The translations under genes and the position numbers were made by a program. 33,590 nucleotides of DNA, taken from JAUWOY01 sp034431315. Lineage in GTDB: Bacteria > Chloroflexota > Anaerolineae > VGOG01. The stretch's first letter is position 1. Every line of letters starts with the position of its first letter. Location: assembly GCA_034431315.1 (NCBI GenBank), contig DAOUDK010000071.1, forward strand, positions 1 to 33,590, in the 5' to 3' direction. This document shows positions 1 to 6,575 of this stretch, piece by piece. The notes under the pieces are model-generated. The model saw nothing but the letters and a program-made list of their open reading frames with translations, was not told the DNA's origin and did not search any database.

Positions 1-114
1 GAAGGCGATAACCAGCAGGAAAGAGATGCTATTCAGATGTAAAAGAGCTACTTATGTTAAAAAAAAGCCCCAAGTGCACTTAGCAGAGATCTGTCTACTA
101 TTCTCCGATACACT

Positions 115-768
115 CTATAGCGGATTTAATACCGGCGGGCCCGTTTCGCCCCAATGGCCCACCTCCACCGCCGATAGGACGTCGAGGGTAGGATTCTCGC
201 GTCCGACGAAGTAGCCAACTGAAAGCTGGTCGCCGTGCAAGGCCAGCACGTTGACGGCGGCGATACCCGGGTGAGAGAAGGCATACAAGCCGATTGCGTC
301 GGTCAGCGGGGTGATGGCGATCAGATCTTCGAGGTAGAGTCCATCGCGGTTGGGAATCTGTCCGGCGGCGAAGCGGATCACGTCGCGCAGGGCGCGGATA
401 GACCCCTCGCCGCCGTAGTCGAATGTCCCCCCGCTCTTCGCGCCGGAAGGATCCTCCTTGCCGGGCCAGAGGTAGGCGATGTGGATCAGGCCCAGCTCGG
501 TGACGTCCGCGCTGGCGTAGAAGCCGTGCGGGTCGACCCAGAAGGTGGAGGCTTCGACCACAACCCCCGCGCCTTCCGGGTAGCGAGGCGTCTCAGGAAC
601 CCGCACCTGGACGGCGATCTCGCCGATGCCCAGCGAGTCCACGTAGGTGATCAGCTCTCTTGGGTGGGGAGGCTGGGCCGCAACCACGTCGGTGGTCGGG
701 ATCAGCAGGGTTGCGGTCAAGCAGAGGGCCGCGATGGTGCGGAGCATAGGGTTCTTCCAGGTAGACAT
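115..768 (-). CDS. Secreted protein, possible truncated alpha/beta-hydrolase
   Basis: This 217-residue protein begins with a clear Sec signal peptide: a basic start, a hydrophobic stretch at about residues 10-26, then an Ala-rich cleavage region near VVAAQPP. The start is set by a good ribosome site (GAGGAGAA) a few bases upstream on the minus strand. The mature part has a segment LYAFSHPGIAAVN near residue 165 that resembles a nucleophile-elbow region of serine hydrolases, followed by another strand and then an early end at PVLNPL. No later acid or His region follows, so it may be the N-terminal part of a longer secreted hydrolase. I do not recognise the exact family, and function is unassigned. 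It stands alone, with no gene close behind it. Confidence 0.6.
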   Translation of the reverse strand: MSTWKNPMLRTIAALCLTATLLIPTTDVVAAQPPHPRELITYVDSLGIGEIAVQVRVPETPRYPEGAGVVVEASTFWVDPHGFYASADVTELGLIHIAYLWPGKEDPSGAKSGGTFDYGGEGSIRALRDVIRFAAGQIPNRDGLYLEDLIAITPLTDAIGLYAFSHPGIAAVNVLALHGDQLSVGYFVGRENPTLDVLSAVEVGHWGETGPPVLNPL

Positions 769-785
769 GGGATTCTCCTCACTTG

Positions 786-892
786 GTTAGATTTGGGTGT
801 GTTTCAAATGAGTTGGGGATACCCGTGCAACCCCCGAAAAAAGCGCGATGAAGCAGTAGTTCCAACTGAAATGAAACACACCCGTTAGATTT
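786..892. mobile_element. MITE-like palindromic element with 9-bp target duplication
   Basis: An 89-bp non-coding element (795-883) has terminal inverted repeats. The outer 12 bp are perfect (GGGTGTGTTTCA at the left, its complement at the right), and the match continues imperfectly to about 22 bp (19 of 22). It is flanked directly on both sides by the same 9 bp, GTTAGATTT (786-794 and 884-892), as expected for a target-site duplication. It encodes no transposase, so it would be moved in trans. I cannot assign the parent IS family. Confidence 0.75.
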
Positions 893-898
893 AGCTCC

Positions 899-904
899 AT
901 TATA
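899..904 (-). promoter_or_regulatory. Possible -10 element for the secreted-protein gene
   Basis: The minus strand reads TATAAT here, about 130 bases upstream of the start codon at 768. No good -35 box lies at the right distance, so this is weak. If real, the transcript leader would contain the palindromic element at 795-883. Confidence 0.3.
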
Positions 905-1039
905 CACCCCCCATTTCAAGCTCATGTTGGCATTTTGTAAAATGTCTGTAAAACCAAACCGGGTTGCGGCAAGATGAGAAGGCACCTGTAACGATATTGT
1001 ACCACATCTTACCCCTCCCAGTCAATACTGCCCACAACA

Positions 1040-1072
1040 AGACCCTTGGGGTTTACCAAACCCCAAGGGTCT
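1040..1072 (+). terminator. Perfect 15-bp stem-loop with short T tract
   Basis: A perfect 15-bp stem (1040-1054 with 1058-1072) closes a 3-base loop and is followed by TTCTG after a TCT end. It could be an intrinsic terminator for a transcript coming from the left, or a dispersed hairpin element. An almost identical hairpin lies at 16948-16980. Confidence 0.55.
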
Positions 1073-1103
1073 TTCTGACCCAACTGCCTTATCTGAACAG
1101 GGC

Positions 1104-1121
1104 GTTTGCATTGGTCTGGGC
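1104..1121. repeat. 18-bp direct repeat, left copy flanking the TA module
   Basis: The sequence GTTTGCATTGGTCTGGGC occurs here and again at 1967-1984 in the same orientation, on either side of the toxin-antitoxin pair and its promoter. A shorter related string (GGCGTTTGC) recurs near 2078. Confidence 0.7.
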
Positions 1122-1187
1122 CGCAGTGCCGTCCACCTGACGTGCACTCTAGTGAATGGTTCGGTGGTGAGGCTGTATCAAGCAGGC

Positions 1188-1216
1188 TTGCATTTAACAC
1201 CGTCTTATGGTATAAT
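1188..1216 (+). promoter_or_regulatory. Sigma-70-type promoter of the toxin-antitoxin operon
   Basis: TTGCAT (1188-1193), a 17-base spacer and a perfect TATAAT (1211-1216) lie 36 bases before the antitoxin start. The position of this promoter rules out the longer in-frame start at 1106. Confidence 0.75.
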
Positions 1217-1252
1217 GTGAAAAAGGAAATCACTTTTTCATGGAGGAACCAG

Positions 1253-1534
1253 ATGGAGCAACTGATCAAAGTAACACGAGGTGGGCAGGTAACCATACCC
1301 GCTGTTCTGCGCCGTGAGGCAGGCATTGAGGTCGGCGACTATCTGGAAGTGCGGTTGGAGAAGGATAGGCTGGTGCTGTTGCCAAAGCAGGTCATAGACA
1401 AAAGCCAAGCCTACTTCTGGACAGAAGCCTGGCAAGAAGGTGAGCGTGAGGCGGAAGAAGACCTGAGAACAGGTCAGGTAAAGCGGTTCGAGACGTTAGG
1501 GAACCTCATCGCTGACTTGGATGCGGAGGAATAA
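1253..1534 (+). CDS. AbrB/MazE-type antitoxin
   Basis: This is a 93-residue protein whose N-terminal half is a swapped-hairpin AbrB domain: IKVTRGGQVTIPAVLRREAGIEVGDY is spread over residues 4-30, with the typical VT..GQVTIP..LR core, followed by a strand ending in LVLLPK. The acidic C-terminal half (about residues 45-93) is the kind of flexible tail that binds a toxin. The start at 1253 is chosen because GGAGG lies 7 bases before it and the promoter's -10 box lies just upstream. The toxin gene follows directly. By family knowledge, the protein would bind the operon promoter and repress both genes, and would neutralise the toxin by complex formation. Confidence 0.85.
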   Translation: MEQLIKVTRGGQVTIPAVLRREAGIEVGDYLEVRLEKDRLVLLPKQVIDKSQAYFWTEAWQEGEREAEEDLRTGQVKRFETLGNLIADLDAEE

Positions 1535-1535
1535 T

Positions 1536-1796
1536 GTGGAGCTGGTCCGTACCGCGCGTTTCAAGCGGGCATATCGTAAGCTTGAGCTCCGGCACCGCGA
1601 GCAGGTGAAAAAGGCCCTGGCCCAATTGCTGGCCGACCACGCTCACCCTGGACTGCGGGTCAAGCGCGTGCGGGGAGCCAAGGGCGTGTGGGAACTGCGC
1701 GCCGGGAGGGGAATCCGCGTGACGTTCGAGATTGAGACAGGCGCCTACGTTCTGCGCAATGTGGGTCATCATGACCCCATACTCAAGAATCCATAG
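1536..1796 (+). CDS. RelE/ParE-superfamily toxin
   Basis: This small basic protein (86 residues) matches the RelE/ParE fold. It has an N-terminal basic helix pair (TARFKRAYRKLELRHREQVKKAL), a middle RVKRVRG..GVWELRAGRGIRVTFEI strand region, and a C-terminal strand with the common ending LRNVGHHDPI. The preferred start is GTG at 1536, with GGAGGA five bases upstream (1525-1530). An ATG at 1521 in the same frame would overlap the antitoxin but has no ribosome site. The gene starts one base after the antitoxin stop, which suggests translational coupling. RelE-type members cut mRNA on the ribosome and ParE-type members act on gyrase; I cannot tell which applies here. Confidence 0.85.
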   Translation: MELVRTARFKRAYRKLELRHREQVKKALAQLLADHAHPGLRVKRVRGAKGVWELRAGRGIRVTFEIETGAYVLRNVGHHDPILKNP

Positions 1797-1824
1797 CTCT
1801 ACCTACTGTGTTTCAACCTCTGTG

Positions 1825-1913
1825 CTCAGTAGATCCAAAATTGCTCCAAGGATTGTCAAATCCCGGCTTTGGGCCTGGATCGCCAGATCCAGGCCGAGCA
1901 AGATTGAATCTAT
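1825..1913. repeat. Dispersed palindromic repeat, copy 1
   Basis: A roughly 89-bp non-coding element has imperfect inverted ends (AGTAGATCCAAAATTGCTC at the left; the complement of the right end reads AATAGATTCAATCTTGCTC) and an inner GGCCTGGATC...GATCCAGGCC palindrome. A diverged copy in the opposite orientation lies at 31796-31910. It resembles a MITE or REP-type element. Confidence 0.7.
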
Positions 1914-1966
1914 TGCTGCTCCAGAGCTAACGATGCCTTGGCCCAATTGCACTATCTAGTTTGAGG

Positions 1967-1984
1967 GTTTGCATTGGTCTGGGC
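1967..1984. repeat. 18-bp direct repeat, right copy flanking the TA module
   Basis: Identical to 1104-1121 and in the same orientation, 846 bases further on. Confidence 0.7.
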
Positions 1985-2031
1985 TGCCGCGCGGCGTTGG
2001 GCGGTGGCCTGGGCAGTAGCGATGAAAACAG

Positions 2032-2067
2032 AACGGCCCCGCTCTTTGTGGAAGTAGCGGGGCCGTT
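2032..2067. terminator. 12-bp GC-rich stem-loop
   Basis: AACGGCCCCGCT (2032-2043) pairs perfectly with 2056-2067 across a 12-base loop. With the hairpin at 2095-2123 it separates two converging transcription units, so it probably works as a terminator for the toxin-antitoxin side. Confidence 0.5.
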
Positions 2068-2094
2068 TCGTGATGGGGCGTTTGCTAGCCTGTG

Positions 2095-2123
2095 AGGCCC
2101 GCCGTCACTTTGACGGCGGGCCT
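2095..2123. terminator. 13-bp GC-rich stem-loop between convergent units
   Basis: A perfect 13-bp stem (2095-2107 with 2111-2123) with a 3-base loop lies 44 bases after the stop of the minus-strand gene ending at 2167. It likely stops transcription from one or both directions; there is only a weak T-rich tail (TTGTTGGTCT) on the plus side. Confidence 0.6.
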
Positions 2124-2166
2124 TGTTGGTCTATCGCCGATTCGAACGTGGGATTCGCCTAACCTA

Positions 2167-4971
2167 TCAGGGCGAGAAGGTCTCCGCCGTCGGCGGCTCA
2201 GGTTTCTGGTAGGTGAAGCCGCTGGGCAGGACGCCGGACAGGTCGTCGGGGTTGGAGACGACGACGTCTACCGGCCCAGGCCAGTGCCAGTGGGTAACGG
2301 CGGTGATGGTTTGCTCATCCACCACCTGCACGTTGAAGGCGCGCTCACCACCCAGGCTCACCCGCACGCCCCGGGGGGCGAAGTACTGGCCGGTGATGGT
2401 GATGGGGGTGCCGCCGCCGATGGGGCCGTGGTCAGGCTCGATGCTGGTGACGACCGGAGCGTGGACTATGGCGCTGACCTCGTTGGAGAAGGTCTCGCTC
2501 TCGGTGCCGTAGACGTTGTAAGCCTTGGCGGCGATGTAGTAAGTGACGCCGTCCTCCAGGCGGTCGCGCATCAGGAACCAGGAAACGTCGCCCACGTCCA
2601 CGCTTTCGGTGTATTGGCCGGGCGCGGCACCGTAGTAGAGTTTGTAGCCAGCCAGGCCAGGATCGGAGACGCGGTCCCAGCGGAGGAAAAGCACGCCTTC
2701 GGTGGTGGCGAGGTCGGTTGGAGCCGGGGGCGGCGTGTCGGGCAGCTCCACGTCGGGTGGGCCGTTGACGACGAGCTCCGCCAGGCCCACCAGTCGGCTG
2801 TCGGCCTCATCCACGGTGAAGCGGATCCAGGAGATGGTGCTGGGCGGGTCAAACGGGATCACCAGCGGTGAGCCATCCTCAGGCAACGGGCCGGTGCTGT
2901 AGCTGGCGCCGTCGCTGAGGGTCAGCGTGCCGGCGGTGACGTGGCCGCCGCGGGCGGTCAGTGGGTAGAGGACGGCCTGGGTAGCCTCGATCTCCATCGG
3001 CCAGTCGAGCTGCACCCACGCCCCTGGCCCCTCACGGGTTGCCCAGGAGAAGCGACCGTCGTCTTCGGCCAGGCGCACATCATTGACCCGCCACGCGCCA
3101 GCGAAGAAGGGTTTGGGCTCCGAAGAGGCCGTGGCCACCGCCAGGCGAGCCAGGTTGGCCTGAGCCTCCGTCGCCAGTTCAGGCTGCATCATGTGGCCTT
3201 TGTGGCAGCCGGCGCACTGGATGACAGTGTCGGGCCGCAGGTAGTCGTGGCCGTTGAACGAGTGGGTCAGAGAGTTGCCCAGGCCGTTGGGGCGGGCCAG
3301 CGACATGGGGCTGCGCACCGCCACGCCGTTCTCATTGACCAGCACGAACAGCAGGGCCTTGTCGGCCGGAACGACGGCGGTGAAAGCGCCGTTCTCGTCC
3401 ACCGGGAAGGACTCAAGGAAGCGCGGCATCTGCTTGCGCAGCAGAGGGAACTCGTCACTCGTGGTGAAGGTTTGGGAGTCGTCGTAGACGTCCACCCGGG
3501 CCACGGTGCCAACTTTGGGCGAGGGCAGACCCATCACGTCCAGCGCCAGGTCGGCGTAGACGTTGTGGTTGATCATGGTGGCTGTGGCGCCCAGGTCAAT
3601 CGTCGGGTCGTCGGTGATGAGGTCGGCGTTGGGAGAGTCGGGAATGACCGGCGCGCTACGGGCATAGACAGCCACAGCGTCCAACTCGTCGGTGTCGGGA
3701 TCGTTGTAGAAAGCGTGCGAAGCTAAGCCGGCGTCCAGGGTGTTCATCGCCTCGTCCACCACGTACAGGCCGAAGTCGTAGGAGGCCGTGCGGCGACCTC
3801 GCCAGTCGATTTCCACGGTGGAGGTGGGGGTGTAGGAGCAGACGATGCGGCCATCGGTCAGGGGGGCGGGGGCCAGGGCGTGAGGGCCTTCCAGGTTGTA
3901 CGGATCGCCCAGGAAGCGCAGCTCGTGAGGCTCGACCGGGCCGGGCTCAATGCGGGCGATGGCGTTGGCCAGGGTGTTGCCCAGCAGCGAGCCAGCGCCC
4001 CGAAAGGTCACCACCAGGTCGCCATCCGGGAGCTCGTGGGGCTGGTAGGCCCCGCCGCCGTCCCGCAGCCCGCCGCGCAGGAAGGCGTAGCGGTGGGCGG
4101 CCGTGCCGTCGGGATTCATGGCCCATATACCCCAGAAGGAGGGGGCGAAGTTGTAGTCAGTCTCCAGAGGCCGCAGGCCGGGGCCGTCGAGAGCAGGGAT
4201 GTTCATGGCGTCAATCCAGTGGCTGAAAACGACAGTGCCATCTGACAGCACGAACGGGTCCATAGCGCCAGCCCGCTCGGTGGTGCGGCGATGCATCTCG
4301 CCGCTCTCCGGGTCCAGGACGTAGAGGTTCTGGCCCCGATGGCCGCAAGAGCCAGAGAGGGTCATGTAGCGGGTGGAGACGAAGATGATGCGGCCATCGG
4401 GCAGATAGGCCGGGCCGAAGTCGCCGTAGCGCCCGAAGACGGCCTCGTTGCGACCGGGGTTCCGAGCGTCATCGGGGATGGGGATGTCGCGGTCGTCGAA
4501 GGTGAGTTGGCGGAGGCCCGTGCCGTCCAGGCCGATCTCGTAGAGATGCCATTGCTCGCCCGGCCCCTCGACGGCGGAGAAAGCGATCTTCGTGCCGTCA
4601 AAAGAGACATCGGGCTGCTGGACGTCGTAGATCGGGGTGCCAGCGGTGAGGTCGGTGACGCTGCCGTCGGGCCGCCAGATCAGCAGCCGCCCGCCCGGCG
4701 TCCGTTCGCGGCCCGGAACGTCCAGGGGCGGCCCGACGTGGATGTTGTCCAGCGTCTCCAGCCGGTTGCGGGAGACGAAGACGATGGGCACGTCGGGCAG
4801 GGTGGCATCGGGCGATAGTACAGGGTCGCCAGGATTGGCCGGTGTGCCCGCAGCGGCCATCGCGTTTGGCCAGGCCAGTAGTAGCAGGGCCATCGCTGCC
4901 AGGGCGAGGATGAAGGCGCCCCCGCCGATTCTAAAGGTTCTTGTTCTTGAGATACTCGTATGCTTGTTCAT
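2167..4971 (-). CDS. Secreted hydrazine-synthase-alpha-like protein with one haem motif, FN3 and IPT domains
   Basis: This 934-residue exported protein has its start at 4971, preceded by AAAGGAGTG; an upstream in-frame ATG at 5031 has no ribosome site. A signal peptide covers about residues 15-41. Residues 60-450 look like a TolB/WD40-type propeller (repeats such as PDVSFDGTKIAFSA and YLPDGRIIFVSTR). Residues 450-600 resemble the middle domain of the hydrazine synthase alpha subunit family and hold one c-type haem motif, CAGCH (Cys586, Cys589, His590). After it come a discoidin-like beta domain (about 620-735), a fibronectin type III domain (about 745-835) and an IPT/TIG domain (about 838-925). 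The family includes many non-anammox members of unknown role, so hydrazine synthesis must not be assumed. It likely acts outside the membrane, as a redox or carbohydrate-binding surface protein. Confidence 0.75.
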   Translation of the reverse strand: MNKHTSISRTRTFRIGGGAFILALAAMALLLLAWPNAMAAAGTPANPGDPVLSPDATLPDVPIVFVSRNRLETLDNIHVGPPLDVPGRERTPGGRLLIWRPDGSVTDLTAGTPIYDVQQPDVSFDGTKIAFSAVEGPGEQWHLYEIGLDGTGLRQLTFDDRDIPIPDDARNPGRNEAVFGRYGDFGPAYLPDGRIIFVSTRYMTLSGSCGHRGQNLYVLDPESGEMHRRTTERAGAMDPFVLSDGTVVFSHWIDAMNIPALDGPGLRPLETDYNFAPSFWGIWAMNPDGTAAHRYAFLRGGLRDGGGAYQPHELPDGDLVVTFRGAGSLLGNTLANAIARIEPGPVEPHELRFLGDPYNLEGPHALAPAPLTDGRIVCSYTPTSTVEIDWRGRRTASYDFGLYVVDEAMNTLDAGLASHAFYNDPDTDELDAVAVYARSAPVIPDSPNADLITDDPTIDLGATATMINHNVYADLALDVMGLPSPKVGTVARVDVYDDSQTFTTSDEFPLLRKQMPRFLESFPVDENGAFTAVVPADKALLFVLVNENGVAVRSPMSLARPNGLGNSLTHSFNGHDYLRPDTVIQCAGCHKGHMMQPELATEAQANLARLAVATASSEPKPFFAGAWRVNDVRLAEDDGRFSWATREGPGAWVQLDWPMEIEATQAVLYPLTARGGHVTAGTLTLSDGASYSTGPLPEDGSPLVIPFDPPSTISWIRFTVDEADSRLVGLAELVVNGPPDVELPDTPPPAPTDLATTEGVLFLRWDRVSDPGLAGYKLYYGAAPGQYTESVDVGDVSWFLMRDRLEDGVTYYIAAKAYNVYGTESETFSNEVSAIVHAPVVTSIEPDHGPIGGGTPITITGQYFAPRGVRVSLGGERAFNVQVVDEQTITAVTHWHWPGPVDVVVSNPDDLSGVLPSGFTYQKPEPPTAETFSP

Positions 4972-5015
4972 GGTACACTCCTTTCGTTTTTGGTTTTTTT
5001 GTGGATAACTACGTT

Positions 5016-5044
5016 TTGACGCGGCTAGCAAACTGGGTTATAAT
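5016..5044 (+). promoter_or_regulatory. Near-consensus promoter of the HEPN operon
   Basis: TTGACG (5016-5021), a 17-base spacer and TATAAT (5039-5044) lie 28 bases upstream of the HEPN start. It fires away from the divergent secreted-protein gene that starts at 4971. Confidence 0.85.
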
Positions 5045-5072
5045 ATCCCTGACTTTGAACAGGGAGGTGGAC

Positions 5073-5477
5073 ATGAGCCAAACGCGGATGGCGCTGGCAA
5101 GACAGTTCCTCGACGACGCTCAACATTTGCTGGATCAGGACCGGTTGTGGTCGGCCACGTCTCGGGCCTATTACGCTATCTATCACGCCACGGTGGCCTT
5201 GTTCGAGAAGAGCGGCTTCAAACCGAGCAGTTTCATCGGCAAAAGCGGTCGGCCAGCGAGGATATGGGAGCATCCGATCGTTACCAAGCAGTTTTTCCAT
5301 GAGTTCGTACGGCGGCGCAAGCTTTTCCCCTGGCGAACCGGTCAGGAGATCCGGCGGCTGTACTCTGACCGACTGGCTGCTGACTACGAGGTCACCTCTA
5401 GCATCAAGCCCTCTTATGCGGCCGGCAGCGTCAGTCAGGCTCAGAATATCGTTGGACAGATTGAAAGGATGGTGTGA
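5073..5477 (+). CDS. HEPN-domain protein, probable RNase toxin
   Basis: This 134-residue all-helical protein starts at 5073 (AGGGAGG a few bases upstream; the earlier in-frame ATG at 4941 lies before the promoter). The second helix carries SRAYYAIYHATVALF, an exact R-x6-H motif (residues about 31-38) that is the catalytic signature of HEPN ribonucleases. The N-terminal helix LARQFLDDAQHLLDQDRLWSATSRAYYA is typical of the family that pairs with minimal nucleotidyltransferases. A 97-residue gene follows after 3 bases, making a two-gene operon. By analogy with HEPN/MNT systems this one would be the toxin and its neighbour the neutralising partner, but the neighbour lacks the usual MNT motif. Confidence 0.8.
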   Translation: MSQTRMALARQFLDDAQHLLDQDRLWSATSRAYYAIYHATVALFEKSGFKPSSFIGKSGRPARIWEHPIVTKQFFHEFVRRRKLFPWRTGQEIRRLYSDRLAADYEVTSSIKPSYAAGSVSQAQNIVGQIERMV

Positions 5478-5480
5478 GCG

Positions 5481-5774
5481 ATGGTTATTCAGCGCAAGTC
5501 TTTGGCACGAGATATAACTCTAGGCGCCGCGACCAAACGCATGATCAGAGAACTGCGACAACTGTTCCCCGACGCTGAATTTCTGATCCAAGGCGAGACG
5601 TATGGGCCTGCTGAAGACGTCGTCGTCAAGATATTCGTCCGGGACGAGAGTCGCCTGAACGAGATCAGCGACAAAGCCCACAAACTCAGCCTGGAATACG
5701 AACTGGAGACCGGCTATTTCATCATGCCGATGACGTTGCCAATAACGTGCTCGCCGATCAAGTTCGAGGCGTAG
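5481..5774 (+). CDS. Partner of the HEPN protein, possibly a degenerate nucleotidyltransferase fold
   Basis: This 97-residue gene starts 3 bases after the HEPN stop. I do not recognise it by a clear family motif. Its layout (basic helix IRELRQLFP, strand FLIQGE, acidic loop, strand DVVVKIFV, helix, then strand TGYFIMPMTLP) can be laid over the minimal nucleotidyltransferase fold that normally accompanies HEPN genes. Where active MNTs have GS...RG and D-x-D, this protein has GETYGPAEDVVV, so the catalytic residues are missing. If the fold is right, it would neutralise the HEPN protein by binding rather than by AMP transfer. That is an inference. Confidence 0.55.
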   Translation: MVIQRKSLARDITLGAATKRMIRELRQLFPDAEFLIQGETYGPAEDVVVKIFVRDESRLNEISDKAHKLSLEYELETGYFIMPMTLPITCSPIKFEA

Positions 5775-5849
5775 CATCGGACGGTGCTGGGACAAGGAAC
5801 GCTTCCCTGGCGGGGTGGTGACATTGCGTCGCTGCCCCGTTTTCGCGTC

Positions 5850-6138
5850 GACCACCGCTGATCGGGTCCATTATCCTTTCACTCGCTTTTTGGATGAGAG
5901 GCAGGTAGACAGTAGTTGGGACCAGCCCTTCCTCCAGCCGGAAGACCACGGTATCCAGCGGAGCCAACTCACCCCAGATCAGCAGCAGGTCGCCCTGCAC
6001 CTCGTGTTGCACTGCGTTGCCGGACACCAGTTCCGCCACCGTCAGCCTCTCCGGCCCTGCGATCCCCAACGCCGCCGCGTCCACCGTCAGCGTGAAGGGC
6101 ACGGTCTCGGTGAGGGTGTTGTGGATGGTGAAAAAGAG
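5850..6138 (-). pseudogene. C-terminal relic of a secreted or surface protein
   Basis: On the minus strand an open stretch reads LFFTIHNTLTETVPFTLTVDAA, then VAELVSGNAVQHEVQGDLLLIWGELAPLDTVVFRLE, then VYLPLIQK. This looks like the last beta-sandwich domain of a large extracellular enzyme with a C-terminal tail of a kind common in Chloroflexota. Upstream the frame ends at once in a TAA and in the word-repeat hairpin at 6141-6190, so the N-terminal part has been lost. The boundaries are approximate. Confidence 0.5.
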
Positions 6139-6140
6139 TT

Positions 6141-6190
6141 ACGGGTTCTGGGTTTCGGGTTATCAACCTGAAACCTGAAACCTGAAACCC
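6141..6190. repeat. Short word-repeat hairpin (CCTGAAA units)
   Basis: Three tandem CCTGAAA units (6167-6187) can pair with the preceding GGGTTTCGGGTT (6150-6161). The sequence lies exactly where the relic coding frame breaks off. Confidence 0.65.
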
Positions 6191-6285
6191 ACTTCCAAAC
6201 CGTTCCACTCACACATCCTCATTATCCATCCCAAATGTTAAGGCCGTATTGCCACTTTGTAAAATGTTTGTAAAACTGCGGTAGT

Positions 6286-6314
6286 TTGACATTATCGCTG
6301 CTCTTTGCTATACT
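6286..6314 (+). promoter_or_regulatory. Consensus promoter of the tRNA cluster
   Basis: A perfect TTGACA (6286-6291), a 17-base spacer and TATACT (6309-6314) lie 36 bases before the first tRNA. An A/T-rich block (6257-6276) just upstream could act as an UP element; the same 20-base block, with one difference, occurs at 935-954. Confidence 0.85.
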
Positions 6315-6349
6315 AATAGCGGATGGGGAGGGCAAGTCTCTTTGAGTCC

Positions 6350-6439
<90 letters not shown>

Positions 6440-6464
6440 AATCAGCCAATTGCATAGCCAGCCC

Positions 6465-6554
6465 GGGGAGATGCCAGAGTGGACGAATGGGACCGCCTGC
6501 TAAGCGGTTGAAGGGTCAAAAGCTCTTCCGTGGGTTCGAATCCCACTCTCCCCG
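6465..6554 (+). tRNA. tRNA-Ser(GCU)
   Basis: The acceptor GGGGAGA pairs with TCTCCCC. The anticodon loop CTGCTAA gives GCU, reading AGC/AGU. It has a long variable arm and a standard T loop. The 3' CCA is not encoded (CCT follows the discriminator G). Confidence 0.95.
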
Positions 6555-6575
6555 CCTGTGTTGGTATCAATACGC

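Noticed and set aside
1..114. Possible gene or continuation of the truncated hydrolase at the left edge
   Set aside because: No frame in this stretch continues the hydrolase sequence or shows a ribosome site; nothing else is visible there.
779..985. 68-codon minus-strand frame upstream of the secreted-protein gene
   Set aside because: It runs through the palindromic mobile element and the putative promoter, with no ribosome site and no recognisable protein features.
1106..1252. N-terminal extension of the antitoxin to 1106
   Set aside because: The extension would begin upstream of the promoter at 1188-1216, and the AbrB domain starts exactly at the internal ATG 1253 with a good ribosome site.
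2092..2871. Long plus-strand open frame antisense to the haem protein gene
   Set aside because: Its composition is that of a GC-rich shadow (Val/Gly/Asp/Arg runs), it has no ribosome site, and it lies opposite a well-supported gene.
6141..6190. CRISPR array from the repeated CCTGAAA units
   Set aside because: The units are 7 bases with no spacers between them, and no cas gene is present.
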